This document shows positions 41,294 through 50,547 of a stretch of DNA of 64,000 nt, one piece after another (within the stretch, counting starts at the first letter, position 1; the number at the start of each line of letters is the position of its first letter). The DNA lies in assembly GCF_007997075.1 (NCBI RefSeq), contig NZ_VORS01000010.1, positions 95,222 through 159,221 of the forward strand. The letters run 5' to 3'. The stretch is from Polaribacter sp. IC073 (lineage in GTDB: Bacteria > Bacteroidota > Bacteroidia > Flavobacteriales > Flavobacteriaceae). Position numbers and translations under genes: made by a program. The notes below the pieces were generated by a model, which did not search any database, was not told where the DNA came from, and was given only the letters and a program-made list of their open reading frames with translations.

Positions 41294-41401
41294 TTAAACT
41301 GTAAAATAATTCGTAATAAAATAAAACGCAATAATATAAATTAGATTGGCTATTAAAACCAATGAATATTCTTTTTTCCAAGTGTATTTTTGTTTTTCCA
41401 T
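41294..41401 (-). CDS. 35-residue single-helix membrane peptide upstream of the symporter
   Basis: A short ORF from the ATG at 41399-41401 to a TAA at 41294-41296. It begins MEKQKYTWKKEYS, positively charged, and continues with a hydrophobic helix (LVLIANLIYIIAFYFI) before TNYFTV. The positive-inside rule predicts a cytoplasmic N-terminus. It ends three bases before the symporter ATG, so the two are almost certainly cotranslated. Small accessory proteins beside SSS transporters are known in other groups (YhdT by PanF, DUF4212 by solute symporters), but those are longer. I do not recognise this one. The spacing and composition argue that it is real. Confidence 0.65.
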   Translation of the reverse strand: MEKQKYTWKKEYSLVLIANLIYIIAFYFITNYFTV

Positions 41402-41417
41402 GCTGTTTTATTTTTTT

Positions 41418-41502
41418 TGAAGCTATTTCCTGCTTTCCACTATATCTTTTTTATGAAAAATAAAAAAGGATGCCGTTTCAATCAGGGCTAAACTTATTTG
41501 CT
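41418..41502 (-). repeat. Dispersed intergenic repeat, copy 2
   Basis: On the minus strand it reads AAGTTTAGCCCTGATTGAA, then ACGGCATCCTTTTTTA, an A-run, and AGCAGGAAATAGCTTCA. The order and most bases match 14289-14374. It occupies the 116-base gap between the PIG-L gene and the small membrane ORF, where its T-run/A-run hairpin could act as an attenuator within the operon. Confidence 0.8.
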
Positions 41503-41517
41503 TACTTCTATACTTTT

Positions 41518-44016
41518 CTACCTTGAAACTTCTTTACCAACAGACAACATATTCGCAAATAATTTATAAGCGCCAGAAACACCTGCAGGCAACTCTCTAA
41601 AGAAACTTAAACCAGTGTAGATATAATTTCCTTTTCCATATTTTGCGATTAATAAACTTCCGTTTTTTGGTGTTTCTCCTTTATCATGCATCGAAAGAAT
41701 CGGTGTATATTCTATACTCCAAGAACTAGGAAAATACAAACCTCTTTCTTGCACCCAACCCTTAAAATCTTCTGCTGTAATTTTATTAGGAAAATTTAAA
41801 AGAGAATTGCTTTCATCTAAAATTTCTACCTCTGCAAATTCATCTGTTACACGATCTCTAGAAAGTTCTAATGTAAAAGGAGCCCCAACATCTACGCCTC
41901 TATTGGTGTTGTATTGCACAATCATGTTTCCACCTTTTTCTACATATTCTAACAAAAATTTTTGTTTAAACTTTAATTCTTTCACCACATTGTACGCTCT
42001 AATACCTAAAACAATGGCATCGTATTTTAATAAATTTTTCTCGTTAATTTCTAAAGGATTAATATTTTCTACAGTATACCCAATCTGACGTAAACTTTCT
42101 GGAACAGCATCACCAGCACCTTTGATATACCCAATATAACTTCCTGCTTTTTTAATGTTTAAACGAACAACTTTTGCTTTAGATTCAGACAAAACGGTTT
42201 GTTTAGGAATGTGATTGTAGTTGATTTCGATCAACTCTTTTTTGTATGTTTTTCCTTCGGAAGTTGCAACGACTTCTATATTTCCTTCAGATTTATTTTT
42301 TGGAGGAGTGACTAAAAAGACAATGGTTTGTTTGTCTTTTTTCTGTGCAATATTAAAAGTAGTTTCTTTAGGTGTTACACTCCAATTTTCTGGAACCTTT
42401 AAACGCACTTTTCCGCTCACATAATTTGCACCTGCTCTTACTTCTACACTTATTTTTTCAGGAATGTTATCAGAAAAAACAAGTACTTTTTCTGTTATTC
42501 TTGTCGTTATTTTTGGCGAAATTTCAAAAGGCTCATAAATTTCTCCTTTGTCTTTTTCGGCATACCTCATTACAACATTTTTGGTAATTGTAATTGTCAT
42601 GTTGTTAATGATAAGATTAAAATCTACCTTCACAACCCTTGGTGTTTCTGGTTTACCTATTAGTAATTGGTTGTCTACGGTATACATTCCTAAAGAAGCT
42701 TCCTTTTTTAACCAATAAGGATCGGTAAATTCATCTGTTTTTAATAAAACACTTTCTTTGAAAGTGAACTTTTTATTTTGGGCTAATTCGAAACCTTTAT
42801 AAATTGTTTTTTTATCGAGAGTTGATGTAATTGAAGTCAATACCATATTAATATCACTTCTGTTTAACACTTCAAAATCTACATTAATAGCGGCATTTGG
42901 TATTCCCGAAGAACTATTTGCAGATGCTTCAATATACAATCCTGTGCACGCTTCAATAATTTCTTTCAGTTGTTTTTCTTTAATTTCTCGCCAATGAGCA
43001 TCTTCTAACTCCTTAACTAATTGAAACGCTCGCATTAAATTAGGGATGTGCTTAGACGGATTCACAAAATCGAAATTATTTTCTACTTCGTATAAAATAG
43101 CACCAATATCTCCCCCCTTTTCAAGACGATTCCATGTTGTATTTATTCCTGAAAAAATATCGTTAGGGTCTTTTGGCTGCTCCCCTTTTAAAAACTCTAC
43201 ATATTCCTTTTGAGCTCCTCTTGTGGTGACTCTACCAAAACCTTGACAAAGATGTTGGCTGCTTGCCATGGATGCTAATTCGTTATTAGACAAACCTTTT
43301 AACGGATAATAAACACCAACATCAAAAGAAGTTAATTTTCCTTTTGTAGCATTGTCAAAAGCTGCTTGATCATTGTAAAACCAAGAAGATGTGTTAAAAA
43401 ACAATCGTTTTGGCTGCCAGGTCTCTGTGTATTCTAATTGTTCTGCATATTGATTTTCATCTCCAACTAAATCAAAGGCAGCCACACTTAACATCGCAGA
43501 AGCGGTATGATGCCCATGTGTTGTTCCTGGAGTTTTGTGGTTAAACCGATTGATAATTACGTCTGGCTTAAAGGTTCTAATCGCCCAAACAACATCACTT
43601 AAAACTTCTTTTTCATTCCAAATTTCTAAAGTTTCATCTGGGTGTTTAGAATATCCGAAATCATTGGCTCTTGTAAAAAACTGTTCTCCACCATCTATGC
43701 TTCTAGCAGCTAATAATTCTTGGGTTCTAATGACGCCTAATAATTCTCTAATTTCTGGCCCAATTAAATTCTGACCTCCATCTCCTCTAGTTAAAGACAA
43801 ATAACCTGTTCTTGCTTTTACATTGTTTGCCAAATAGGAAATTAAGCGTGTGTTTTCATCATCTGGATGCGCAGCAATATACAAAGCTGTTCCTAAGAAA
43901 TTCAGTTTTTGAATTTTCTCATAAATCTGATTTGAGGTTAATTTTTGTGGTTTTTGAGCAAATACTGAAATTGAAATCAGTAAAAAAGCAACTATAAAAA
44001 GTGAAAATTTCTTCAT
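41518..44016 (-). CDS. Exported PIG-L family deacetylase, large multidomain form
   Basis: An 832-residue secreted or periplasmic protein. A signal peptide (LFIVAFLLISISVFAQ) precedes a PIG-L/LmbE N-acetylglucosaminyl deacetylase-type domain with the zinc motif AHPDDE at residues 49-54 and 'NRFNHKTPGTTHGHHTAS', which carries the later His ligands. About 500 further residues contain NEW3-like beta domains and a C-terminal segment resembling a GATase-1-like fold ('YDAIVLGIRAYNV', 'LLEYVEKGGNMIVQYNTN'). The enzyme probably deacetylates an N-acetylated sugar or conjugate before uptake by the downstream symporter. The exact substrate is unknown. Confidence 0.86.
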   Translation of the reverse strand: MKKFSLFIVAFLLISISVFAQKPQKLTSNQIYEKIQKLNFLGTALYIAAHPDDENTRLISYLANNVKARTGYLSLTRGDGGQNLIGPEIRELLGVIRTQELLAARSIDGGEQFFTRANDFGYSKHPDETLEIWNEKEVLSDVVWAIRTFKPDVIINRFNHKTPGTTHGHHTASAMLSVAAFDLVGDENQYAEQLEYTETWQPKRLFFNTSSWFYNDQAAFDNATKGKLTSFDVGVYYPLKGLSNNELASMASSQHLCQGFGRVTTRGAQKEYVEFLKGEQPKDPNDIFSGINTTWNRLEKGGDIGAILYEVENNFDFVNPSKHIPNLMRAFQLVKELEDAHWREIKEKQLKEIIEACTGLYIEASANSSSGIPNAAINVDFEVLNRSDINMVLTSITSTLDKKTIYKGFELAQNKKFTFKESVLLKTDEFTDPYWLKKEASLGMYTVDNQLLIGKPETPRVVKVDFNLIINNMTITITKNVVMRYAEKDKGEIYEPFEISPKITTRITEKVLVFSDNIPEKISVEVRAGANYVSGKVRLKVPENWSVTPKETTFNIAQKKDKQTIVFLVTPPKNKSEGNIEVVATSEGKTYKKELIEINYNHIPKQTVLSESKAKVVRLNIKKAGSYIGYIKGAGDAVPESLRQIGYTVENINPLEINEKNLLKYDAIVLGIRAYNVVKELKFKQKFLLEYVEKGGNMIVQYNTNRGVDVGAPFTLELSRDRVTDEFAEVEILDESNSLLNFPNKITAEDFKGWVQERGLYFPSSWSIEYTPILSMHDKGETPKNGSLLIAKYGKGNYIYTGLSFFRELPAGVSGAYKLFANMLSVGKEVSR

Positions 44017-44038
44017 AAATAAAAATTAGTCAGTAAAA

Positions 44039-44046
44039 CAAATGTA
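44039..44046 (-). promoter_or_regulatory. Predicted promoter (-7 box) of the PIG-L gene/operon
   Basis: TACATTTG on the minus strand lies 22 bases before the PIG-L start codon, in the divergent spacer shared with dnaN. Confidence 0.45.
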
Positions 44047-44159
44047 GTTTTTTATCAATAAACATGAATTTTGTTAACACAATTATAACGTTTTAAAACT
44101 CATTAACAAAATGCTTATAACCTGTTAATAAATTAATTTTCAGAATCACTTAATAACAT

Positions 44160-44167
44160 TATATTTG
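44160..44167 (+). promoter_or_regulatory. Predicted dnaN promoter (-7 box)
   Basis: TATATTTG lies 25 bases before the dnaN ATG. No clear -33 element was found. Confidence 0.5.
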
Positions 44168-44192
44168 TAATACTAATTAAGATAAAAAATCA

Positions 44193-45311
44193 ATGAAATT
44201 TATTGTATCGAGTTCGCAATTATTAAAACAATTACAAGTTTTAGGCGGCGTTATAAATAGCAACAATACCTTACCAATTTTAGATAACTTTTTGTTTGAA
44301 TTGTCTGAAAATCAACTGAAAGTTTCTGCATCAGATTTAGAAACAACTATGAGTTCTGTAGTCGCTGTAGAAAGTGATAGTTCTGGTTCTATTGCTGTTT
44401 CTGCGCGTTTATTACTAGATACTTTAAAAACGTTTCCAGACCAACCTTTAACCTTTAAAACAGAAGGTGATAATACCATAGAAATTAGTTCTGACCAAGG
44501 GAAGTATGACATGGCTTATTTTGGTGGAGATGAGTTCCCGAAAGCAGTTTCTTTGCCATCGCCAAGTAAAACAGTAGTGCCTGCAAATATTTTAGGAACA
44601 GCAATTTCTAAAACGATATTTGCTGCCGGAAATGACGATTTGCGCCCAGTAATGAGTGGTGTGTTTTTTCAATTTAGCTCACAAAGCTTAACTTTTGTTG
44701 CTACAGATGCACATAAATTAGTGAAATATTCTAGAACTGATGTTACTGCAGATCAAACAGCAGAATTTATCATGCCTAAAAAACCTTTAAATTTATTAAA
44801 AGGAATTTTAGGAGGTTCTGATAGCGATGTAACTATTGAATATAATGATGCAAATGCAAAATTCACGTTTGATAATGTGGTTTTAGTGTGTCGTTTAATT
44901 GATGGAAAATATCCTAATTACGAAGCAGTAATCCCTAAAGAGAATCCGAATAAATTAACAGTTGATAGAGCTTCTTTCTTAAATTCTGTGAGACGTGTTT
45001 CTATTTTCTCTAGTAAAACTACGCATCAAATTCGCTTAAAGATGGCGGGTACAGAATTAAATATTTCTGCAGAAGATTTAGATTTTGCCAATAAAGCAGA
45101 CGAACGTTTGAGTTGCGATTATCAAGGTGATGACATGCAAATTGGTTTTAACTCTCGTTTTTTAAGCGAAATGTTAAACAATTTAAGTTCTAATGAAGTT
45201 TTAATTGAAATGTCTTTACCAAACAGAGCAGGAATCTTAACACCTATAGATGGTACTGATGAAGGAGAACAAGTTACCATGTTGGTAATGCCTGTAATGT
45301 TAAATAATTAA
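44193..45311 (+). CDS. dnaN: DNA polymerase III subunit beta (sliding clamp)
   Basis: DnaN is the ring-shaped clamp that tethers replicative polymerase to DNA. The 372-residue protein has the expected length and three clamp domains. Recognisable segments are 'MKFIVSSSQLLKQLQVLGGVI', 'LPILDNFLFEL', 'RPVMSGVFFQFSSQSLTFVATDAHKLVKY' in pieces, and the C-terminal 'VTMLVMPVML', part of the hydrophobic pocket that binds clamp partners. It is not accompanied by dnaA or gyrB, as is usual in Bacteroidota, and no origin-like DnaA boxes were noticed here. A terminator follows. Confidence 0.97.
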   Translation: MKFIVSSSQLLKQLQVLGGVINSNNTLPILDNFLFELSENQLKVSASDLETTMSSVVAVESDSSGSIAVSARLLLDTLKTFPDQPLTFKTEGDNTIEISSDQGKYDMAYFGGDEFPKAVSLPSPSKTVVPANILGTAISKTIFAAGNDDLRPVMSGVFFQFSSQSLTFVATDAHKLVKYSRTDVTADQTAEFIMPKKPLNLLKGILGGSDSDVTIEYNDANAKFTFDNVVLVCRLIDGKYPNYEAVIPKENPNKLTVDRASFLNSVRRVSIFSSKTTHQIRLKMAGTELNISAEDLDFANKADERLSCDYQGDDMQIGFNSRFLSEMLNNLSSNEVLIEMSLPNRAGILTPIDGTDEGEQVTMLVMPVMLNN

Positions 45312-45387
45312 CAAACGCAGTCTATACTTTACATTAAAAAGATTTTTTAATTCCTTATAAGGAAAGAATATATACATAAATATTAAG

Positions 45388-45417
45388 AAAACCACAGCTT
45401 ACAAGTTGTGGTTTTTT
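45388..45417 (+). terminator. Intrinsic terminator of dnaN
   Basis: AAAACCACA pairs with TGTGGTTTT across a short loop and is followed by a T-run; it lies 77 bases after the dnaN stop and just before the next gene. Confidence 0.8.
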
Positions 45418-45432
45418 GTTTACATTTAACAA

Positions 45433-46029
45433 ATGAATTTCTTAGCACATTTATACTTATCAAACAATAATACCAATATTATGATTGGCAATTTTATTGC
45501 AGATCATATTAGAGGAAATAATTACGAAGGTTTTTCTAAAGAGATTCAGCAAGGTATTTTCTTACACAGAGAAATTGATACTTTTACAGATGCACATGAA
45601 GTTGTTCGAAAAAGTAAAAGACGTTTGCACGAACGTTACAGACATTATGACGGCGTAATTATCGATATTTTTTATGATTATTTTTTAGCAAAAAATTGGG
45701 CAGACTATTCAGAAATTCCATTGAATGTTTACACAGACGCAATTAATAAAATGTTTGGTGAAATTTCAGATGAATTGCCTGTAAAATCTCAAAACTTCAT
45801 CAAGTATATGATTGAATATAACATTCTATTCAATTATCAATTTAAAGACGGAATAGAGAAAGTGCTGAAGGGCATGAATAGTAGAACAAAAGGAAAATCT
45901 CAAATGAATTTGGCGATTGAAGATTTACGAAATTTAGAAGTCGAGCTTCAAGAAGATTTTACCCTATTTTTTAAAGACTTAATAGCGCACACTAATCAGA
46001 AATTAAAAGAAATTAAACATACAATATGA
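45433..46029 (+). CDS. ACP phosphodiesterase (AcpH/DUF479)-like protein
   Basis: A 198-residue HD-related protein of the AcpH family, which in E. coli removes the 4'-phosphopantetheine arm from acyl carrier protein. 'MNFLAHLYLSNNNTNIMIGNFIADHIRG' matches the conserved start 'NxLaHlyL...GNfiaD', and 'GIFLHREIDTFTDAHEVVRKSKRRL' and 'IIDIFYDYFLAKNW' follow in the expected order. The stop overlaps the next gene's ATG (ATGA), so it is coupled to gamma-glutamyltransferase, without an obvious biochemical link. Confidence 0.87.
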   Translation: MNFLAHLYLSNNNTNIMIGNFIADHIRGNNYEGFSKEIQQGIFLHREIDTFTDAHEVVRKSKRRLHERYRHYDGVIIDIFYDYFLAKNWADYSEIPLNVYTDAINKMFGEISDELPVKSQNFIKYMIEYNILFNYQFKDGIEKVLKGMNSRTKGKSQMNLAIEDLRNLEVELQEDFTLFFKDLIAHTNQKLKEIKHTI

Positions 46030-47717
46030 AAAAAACAATCTTATTATTCACACTTTCTTTAGTGTTGATCAACTGTAAAACAGCAGTTAAAAAAGAGAAA
46101 ACTATTGGTTTAGTAACACAAAAAGCAATGGTAGTTTCTGCCAGAGAAGAAGCTTCTAAAATAGGAACGGATATTCTTAAAAAAGGAGGAAACGCTTTTG
46201 ATGCCATGGTTGCTACAGAATTAGCATTGGCTGTTGCGTTCCCCTATGCAGGAAATATTGGTGGTGGTGGCTTTATGGTATATCGTAAAAATGATGGAGA
46301 AATTGGTGCTTTAGATTATAGAGAAAAAGCGCCTTTGGCATCTTCTAAAGACATGTTTTTAGATACTGATAGAAATGTAATAAAAGGAAAAAGTACGTTC
46401 GGTTCTATGGCAGTAGGAATTCCTGGCACGGTTGCAGGGGTTTTTGAAGCGCACAGAAAATTTGGAACACTTCCTATGGAAGAAATTTTACAACCTGTAA
46501 TAGAATTAGCAAAGCGTGGCGTAATCGTTACAAAAAAACAAGAAAAAAGAATACAAAATTTTCAATCTGGGTTCTTAAAAGTAAATAAAGATTCTATTTT
46601 ATTCAATAAAAACTGGAAAGAAAATGACACCATAAAGTACAATGCTTTGGCGGCAACGTTAACTAGAATTCAGAAAAATGGTAGCGACGAATTTTACAAA
46701 GGTGAAACTGCAGAAAAATTAGTCAGTTTTATACAAGCCAATGGAGGCATTATGACACTTGAAGATTTGGCAAAATACAAAGCTAAATGGAGAACTCCAA
46801 TTACTTTTAATTATGATGATTTAAGAATCATTTCGATGTCTCCTCCTTCTAGCGGAGGAATTTGTTTGGCGCAAATTATGAATGCTATAGAACCGTATGA
46901 TTTAGATAAATTTGGTCATAATTCTACAAAAGCAATACAAGTAATTACAGAAGCAGAAAGACGTGCTTATGCAGATAGAAGTTTCTTTTTAGGAGATCCA
47001 GATTTTGTAAAAATCCCGTTGAAAACTTTAATCTCTAAAGAATATATAGCTGGCAGAATGAATGATTTTTCTTTTGACAAAGCCACAAAATCTGAAGATG
47101 TTTCTCATGGTAGTATAAAAATGACAGAGAGTGATGAAACAACCCACTACTCTATTGTAGATCAATTTGGCAATGCTATTTCTGCAACTACAACCATAAA
47201 TGCTGGCTATGGCTCTAAACTTTATTCAAGTGAATTAGGGTTCTTTTTAAATAATGAAATGGATGATTTTTCTAGCAAAACTGGTGTACCAAATATGTTT
47301 GGTTTGATTGGAGCTAAAGCAAATGAAATTGCTCCGGAAAAAAGAATGCTAAGTTCCATGACACCTACAATTGTAGAAAAAAATGGTCAACTTTTTATGG
47401 TCGTTGGTACACCTGGTGGATCTACAATTATCACCTCTGTTCTGCAAACAATCTTAAATGTACACGAATATAAAATGAGCATGAAAGAGGCCGTAAATGC
47501 TTCTAGATTTCATCATCAATGGCTACCAGACAATATAAAGATGGAACCAGACGGATTTTCTACCGAAATAAAAACGAACTTAAAAAATTTAGGTTATAAC
47601 TTAGATGAAACAAACTCTCCTGTTATTGGTAAAGTAGCAGCAATTCTTGTTTTACCTAACGGAAAACTAGAGGGTGGTGCAGATAAACGAGGTGATGATG
47701 CTGCGGTAGGATTTTAA
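46026..47717 (+). CDS. ggt: Gamma-glutamyltransferase (lipoprotein form)
   Basis: GGT cleaves the gamma-glutamyl bond of glutathione and related compounds and matures by autocatalytic cleavage. The 563-residue precursor begins with a lipoprotein signal ([12 protein letters not shown], Cys17). The large-subunit part shows '[17 protein letters not shown]' and '[12 protein letters not shown]'; the predicted cleavage and nucleophile residue is Thr372 in '[15 protein letters not shown]', followed by '[17 protein letters not shown]'. All key motifs are intact. It should act on the periplasmic side of a membrane or on the cell surface. Confidence 0.95.
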   Translation: MKKTILLFTLSLVLINCKTAVKKEKTIGLVTQKAMVVSAREEASKIGTDILKKGGNAFDAMVATELALAVAFPYAGNIGGGGFMVYRKNDGEIGALDYREKAPLASSKDMFLDTDRNVIKGKSTFGSMAVGIPGTVAGVFEAHRKFGTLPMEEILQPVIELAKRGVIVTKKQEKRIQNFQSGFLKVNKDSILFNKNWKENDTIKYNALAATLTRIQKNGSDEFYKGETAEKLVSFIQANGGIMTLEDLAKYKAKWRTPITFNYDDLRIISMSPPSSGGICLAQIMNAIEPYDLDKFGHNSTKAIQVITEAERRAYADRSFFLGDPDFVKIPLKTLISKEYIAGRMNDFSFDKATKSEDVSHGSIKMTESDETTHYSIVDQFGNAISATTTINAGYGSKLYSSELGFFLNNEMDDFSSKTGVPNMFGLIGAKANEIAPEKRMLSSMTPTIVEKNGQLFMVVGTPGGSTIITSVLQTILNVHEYKMSMKEAVNASRFHHQWLPDNIKMEPDGFSTEIKTNLKNLGYNLDETNSPVIGKVAAILVLPNGKLEGGADKRGDDAAVGF

Positions 47718-47728
47718 AAAACTTAAAA

Positions 47729-48148
47729 ATGACACAACCTTTTCACATAGCAATTCCCGTTCAAGATTTAGAAAAATGTCGTACTTTTTACAGAGCTATT
47801 TTAAACTGTAAAGAAGGACGAAGTACAGACCAATGGGTAGACTTTAATTTCTTCGGACATCAATTAGTTATCCATCAGAAAGAAGGTTATGAACCAACTG
47901 TATCTGTAACAAATCCTGTTGACGGACATGAGGTTCCTGTGCCACATTTTGGAGTTGTCTTGACTTGGGAAGATTGGCATTCTTTAGCAGACCGACTAAA
48001 AGCGGCAAACATAGAGTTTGAAATAGCACCTTGTATTCGGTTTAAAGGAAAGGTTGGCGAGCAGGCAACCATGTTTTTTAAAGATCCAGAAAATAACGCT
48101 TTAGAGTTTAAAGCTTTTCAAGATATGAGTCAATTATTTGCTAAATAA
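47729..48148 (+). CDS. VOC/glyoxalase-fold protein
   Basis: A 139-residue vicinal-oxygen-chelate protein. '[21 protein letters not shown]' gives the first metal-ligand His, '[26 protein letters not shown]' the second, and '[19 protein letters not shown]' the Glu ligand, so a metal-binding dioxygenase or isomerase-like activity is plausible. The annotation 'glyoxalase' is by fold only. It lies 11 bases after ggt and is probably cotranscribed with it. Confidence 0.88.
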   Translation: MTQPFHIAIPVQDLEKCRTFYRAILNCKEGRSTDQWVDFNFFGHQLVIHQKEGYEPTVSVTNPVDGHEVPVPHFGVVLTWEDWHSLADRLKAANIEFEIAPCIRFKGKVGEQATMFFKDPENNALEFKAFQDMSQLFAK

Positions 48149-48260
48149 AATATGTTTTGAAATAAATTCTGAAATGCCTCCTCGAGCGCAAAGGAGCTAC
48201 CTCATTTTCATTTAACAATAAATATAGTTTCCTACTTAGTTTAACCCAACAAACCAAATA

Positions 48261-49139
48261 ATGCAGTTATCCGAAACTCATATTGTACAAAAACTAGAAG
48301 AACCAATTCGTTTTCAAGAATATGCAGTGGGTATTTTTAATGCAATTCCTACAAAATCGGGTATTAAAAAAGCCATCAAGAAAGAGCTTATTTTTATTGA
48401 TGAGCGTTTAGCATCAACTGCCAAATATATTTCGGGTGGAGAGAAAATTGACCTATTTGAATCTGAAAAATCTTCAACTTTTGAAAGATTAAAACTAGAC
48501 TTAGAAGTCTTATTTGAAGATGAATATTTGGCAATTATTTACAAACCCGCAGGAATTCTAGTCAGCGGAAATAAGTTTGTAACCATTGCAAACGGCTTGT
48601 CTCAAAACCTAAAAAAAAGCACGAAACCAGATGCCGTAAAACCACAACCAATTCACCGATTAGATTATCCCACAAGCGGACTTTTATTAGTGGGAAAAAC
48701 AAGTATGGCAATCACAAAATTGGGTGTATTATTTGAAAACAAAACAATTCAGAAAACATATTTAGCCATTACTATTGGTAAAATGGAAAATAAGGGAGAA
48801 ATAGATTTCCCTGTTGATGAAAAAAAATCACTTACAGAGTTTGAAGTTTTAAGATCTGTTGTTTCAAAACGTTTTCTGTATTTAAACTTAGTAAAATTAC
48901 AACCAAAAACAGGTAGAAAGCATCAACTAAGAAACCATTTATATGCTACTGGAAATCCTATTTTAGGAGATAAGAAATATTTTAAAGAAGGATTCCTTTT
49001 AAACGGTAAAGGGTTGTATTTACATGCCGCAACATTAGAGTTTATTCATCCGTTTACGCTAGAAAAAATTTCAGTTTCAAAAGAAATCCCTAAGAAGTTT
49101 ACCAAAATATTTCAAAATTTATTTCTTAAGAACATATAA
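48261..49139 (+). CDS. RluA-family pseudouridine synthase
   Basis: A 292-residue RNA pseudouridine synthase. An S4-like N-terminal segment (about 20-60, 'KSGIKKAIKKELIFIDERLAS') precedes the catalytic domain with 'FEDEYLAIIYKPAGILVSG', the active-site aspartate in 'HRLDYPTSGLLLVGKT', 'YLAITIG', and 'KTGRKHQLRNHL'. This matches RluA-type enzymes that modify rRNA or tRNA uridines; the target site cannot be assigned. A 112-base spacer with no clear signal separates it from the VOC gene. Confidence 0.92.
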   Translation: MQLSETHIVQKLEEPIRFQEYAVGIFNAIPTKSGIKKAIKKELIFIDERLASTAKYISGGEKIDLFESEKSSTFERLKLDLEVLFEDEYLAIIYKPAGILVSGNKFVTIANGLSQNLKKSTKPDAVKPQPIHRLDYPTSGLLLVGKTSMAITKLGVLFENKTIQKTYLAITIGKMENKGEIDFPVDEKKSLTEFEVLRSVVSKRFLYLNLVKLQPKTGRKHQLRNHLYATGNPILGDKKYFKEGFLLNGKGLYLHAATLEFIHPFTLEKISVSKEIPKKFTKIFQNLFLKNI

Positions 49140-49238
49140 AATTAAAGGAAACATTCGTCTTCAAAATCTAAAAAACAAGTGTAATATCGTTGTTTTACAT
49201 TATTGATATCATAGCAAATAAGTTCCGTTAAAAAGTAA

Positions 49239-49246
49239 TAAATTTG
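49239..49246 (+). promoter_or_regulatory. Predicted -7 box TAAATTTG before the duplicated-domain gene
   Basis: TAAATTTG lies 23 bases before the ATG at 49270. No -33 element was recognised. Confidence 0.4.
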
Positions 49247-49269
49247 TTACTCAATTTCAAAGCATAAAA

Positions 49270-50547
49270 ATGAAGAAAATTTTCAAGTTTTTAATAATTA
49301 TTATTCTATTATTAGTTACAGCAATTACCGTTTATTATTTTATAAATAATGAAAAACTTCCCGAAGGAACACAAGGAAAAGAAGCAGATGCATTGGCTAC
49401 TAAAATGTTGAATGCCATAAACTACGAAGCTTTTGAAAACACAGAAGTATTAGAATGGAGTTTTACAAATGAGCATTTTTACAAATGGAACAAACAAGAA
49501 AATATTGTTACTGTTTCTTGGGATGAAAATAAAGTAATTTTACATACAAATGAACCAGAAAAATCTACTGTTTTTGTTGCTGATAAAAAAGTAGAAGACA
49601 AAGAAATTCTTAAAATGGCGAAAGACTATTTTAACAACGACTCTTTTTGGTTGATTGCTCCTTATAAAATTTTTGACAACGGAACAGAAAGACGTCTTGT
49701 AAAATACAACGGTAAAGACGCACTTTTAATAACCTATACTTCTGGTGGCTCAACGCCTGGGGATTCTTATTTATGGCTTTTAGATGAAAATTATTTTCCT
49801 ACTTCTTTTAAAATGTGGACGAGCGTTATTCCTATAGGGGGTGTTTCTGCAACTTGGTCTGACTGGAAAACGACTAAAACAGGAATACAACTTCCTACAA
49901 AACACACACTTTCTTTGTTTGGTTTAGAAATTGACCTCGGAGACGTAAGCGCAGAAAACACAAAAGCAGATGAACTTGCCAACAAAGTATTAAAAGCTAT
50001 AAATAATGAAGCTTTTAAAAAAACGCGATATATAGAATGGAATTTTGGCGGAAGAAGATCTTTTAAATGGGATAAAGAAAAACACATTGCAGAAGTTTCA
50101 TGGGATACGATTCGTGTGAATTTACATCCTAGAAATAAAGAAAATAGCACTGTTTTCTTCAATAATAAAAAACAAGAAATTACAGACACAACGCTTGTAA
50201 AAAAAGCTTGGGATATTTTTAATAACGATTCTTTTTGGTTGATTGCTCCTCATAAACTATTTGATTACGGAACCATTAGAAGTATCAAAAAAGTTGATAA
50301 TAAAGACGCTTTATTAGTAAAATATACTACCGGTGGTACAACTCCTGGAGATTCTTATGTATGGATTTTAGATTCCACTTATATTCCTAAGAGTTATAAA
50401 ATGTACGTGCCGAGTAAAAATATGGATGGCGTTTCTGCAACTTGGGAAGGCTGGAAAAAAACAGAAAGCGGAACCTTATTACCGTCATACCATACGTTTT
50501 CTAATGGAAATAAGTTAAGCATGGGAGCCGTAAAAGCATACAATTAA
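49270..50547 (+). CDS. Membrane-anchored protein with two tandem copies of an unknown ~190-residue domain
   Basis: A 425-residue protein with one N-terminal hydrophobic helix (about 5-24) and a large extracytoplasmic part. Two copies of a domain follow each other, roughly residues 37-226 and 232-421. Matching blocks are NNDSFWLIAP (122-131 and 318-327), TPGDSY (162-167 and 358-363) and GVSATW (191-196 and 387-392), with a period of about 196 residues. The domain resembles single-copy Bacteroidota lipoproteins of unknown function that I can describe but not name; a LolA-like half-barrel is possible. Its stop overlaps the next gene's ATG as TAATG. Confidence 0.82.
   Translation: MKKIFKFLIIIILLLVTAITVYYFINNEKLPEGTQGKEADALATKMLNAINYEAFENTEVLEWSFTNEHFYKWNKQENIVTVSWDENKVILHTNEPEKSTVFVADKKVEDKEILKMAKDYFNNDSFWLIAPYKIFDNGTERRLVKYNGKDALLITYTSGGSTPGDSYLWLLDENYFPTSFKMWTSVIPIGGVSATWSDWKTTKTGIQLPTKHTLSLFGLEIDLGDVSAENTKADELANKVLKAINNEAFKKTRYIEWNFGGRRSFKWDKEKHIAEVSWDTIRVNLHPRNKENSTVFFNNKKQEITDTTLVKKAWDIFNNDSFWLIAPHKLFDYGTIRSIKKVDNKDALLVKYTTGGTTPGDSYVWILDSTYIPKSYKMYVPSKNMDGVSATWEGWKKTESGTLLPSYHTFSNGNKLSMGAVKAYN

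Noticed and set aside
41290..41294. Alternative reading that the symporter begins with the TTG at 41291-41293
   Set aside because: The ATG three bases later gives an equally good protein and a more usual start; the difference is a single residue.
44017..44192. Replication origin near dnaN
   Set aside because: No cluster of DnaA boxes was seen and dnaA is not adjacent; in Bacteroidota dnaN is often far from the origin.
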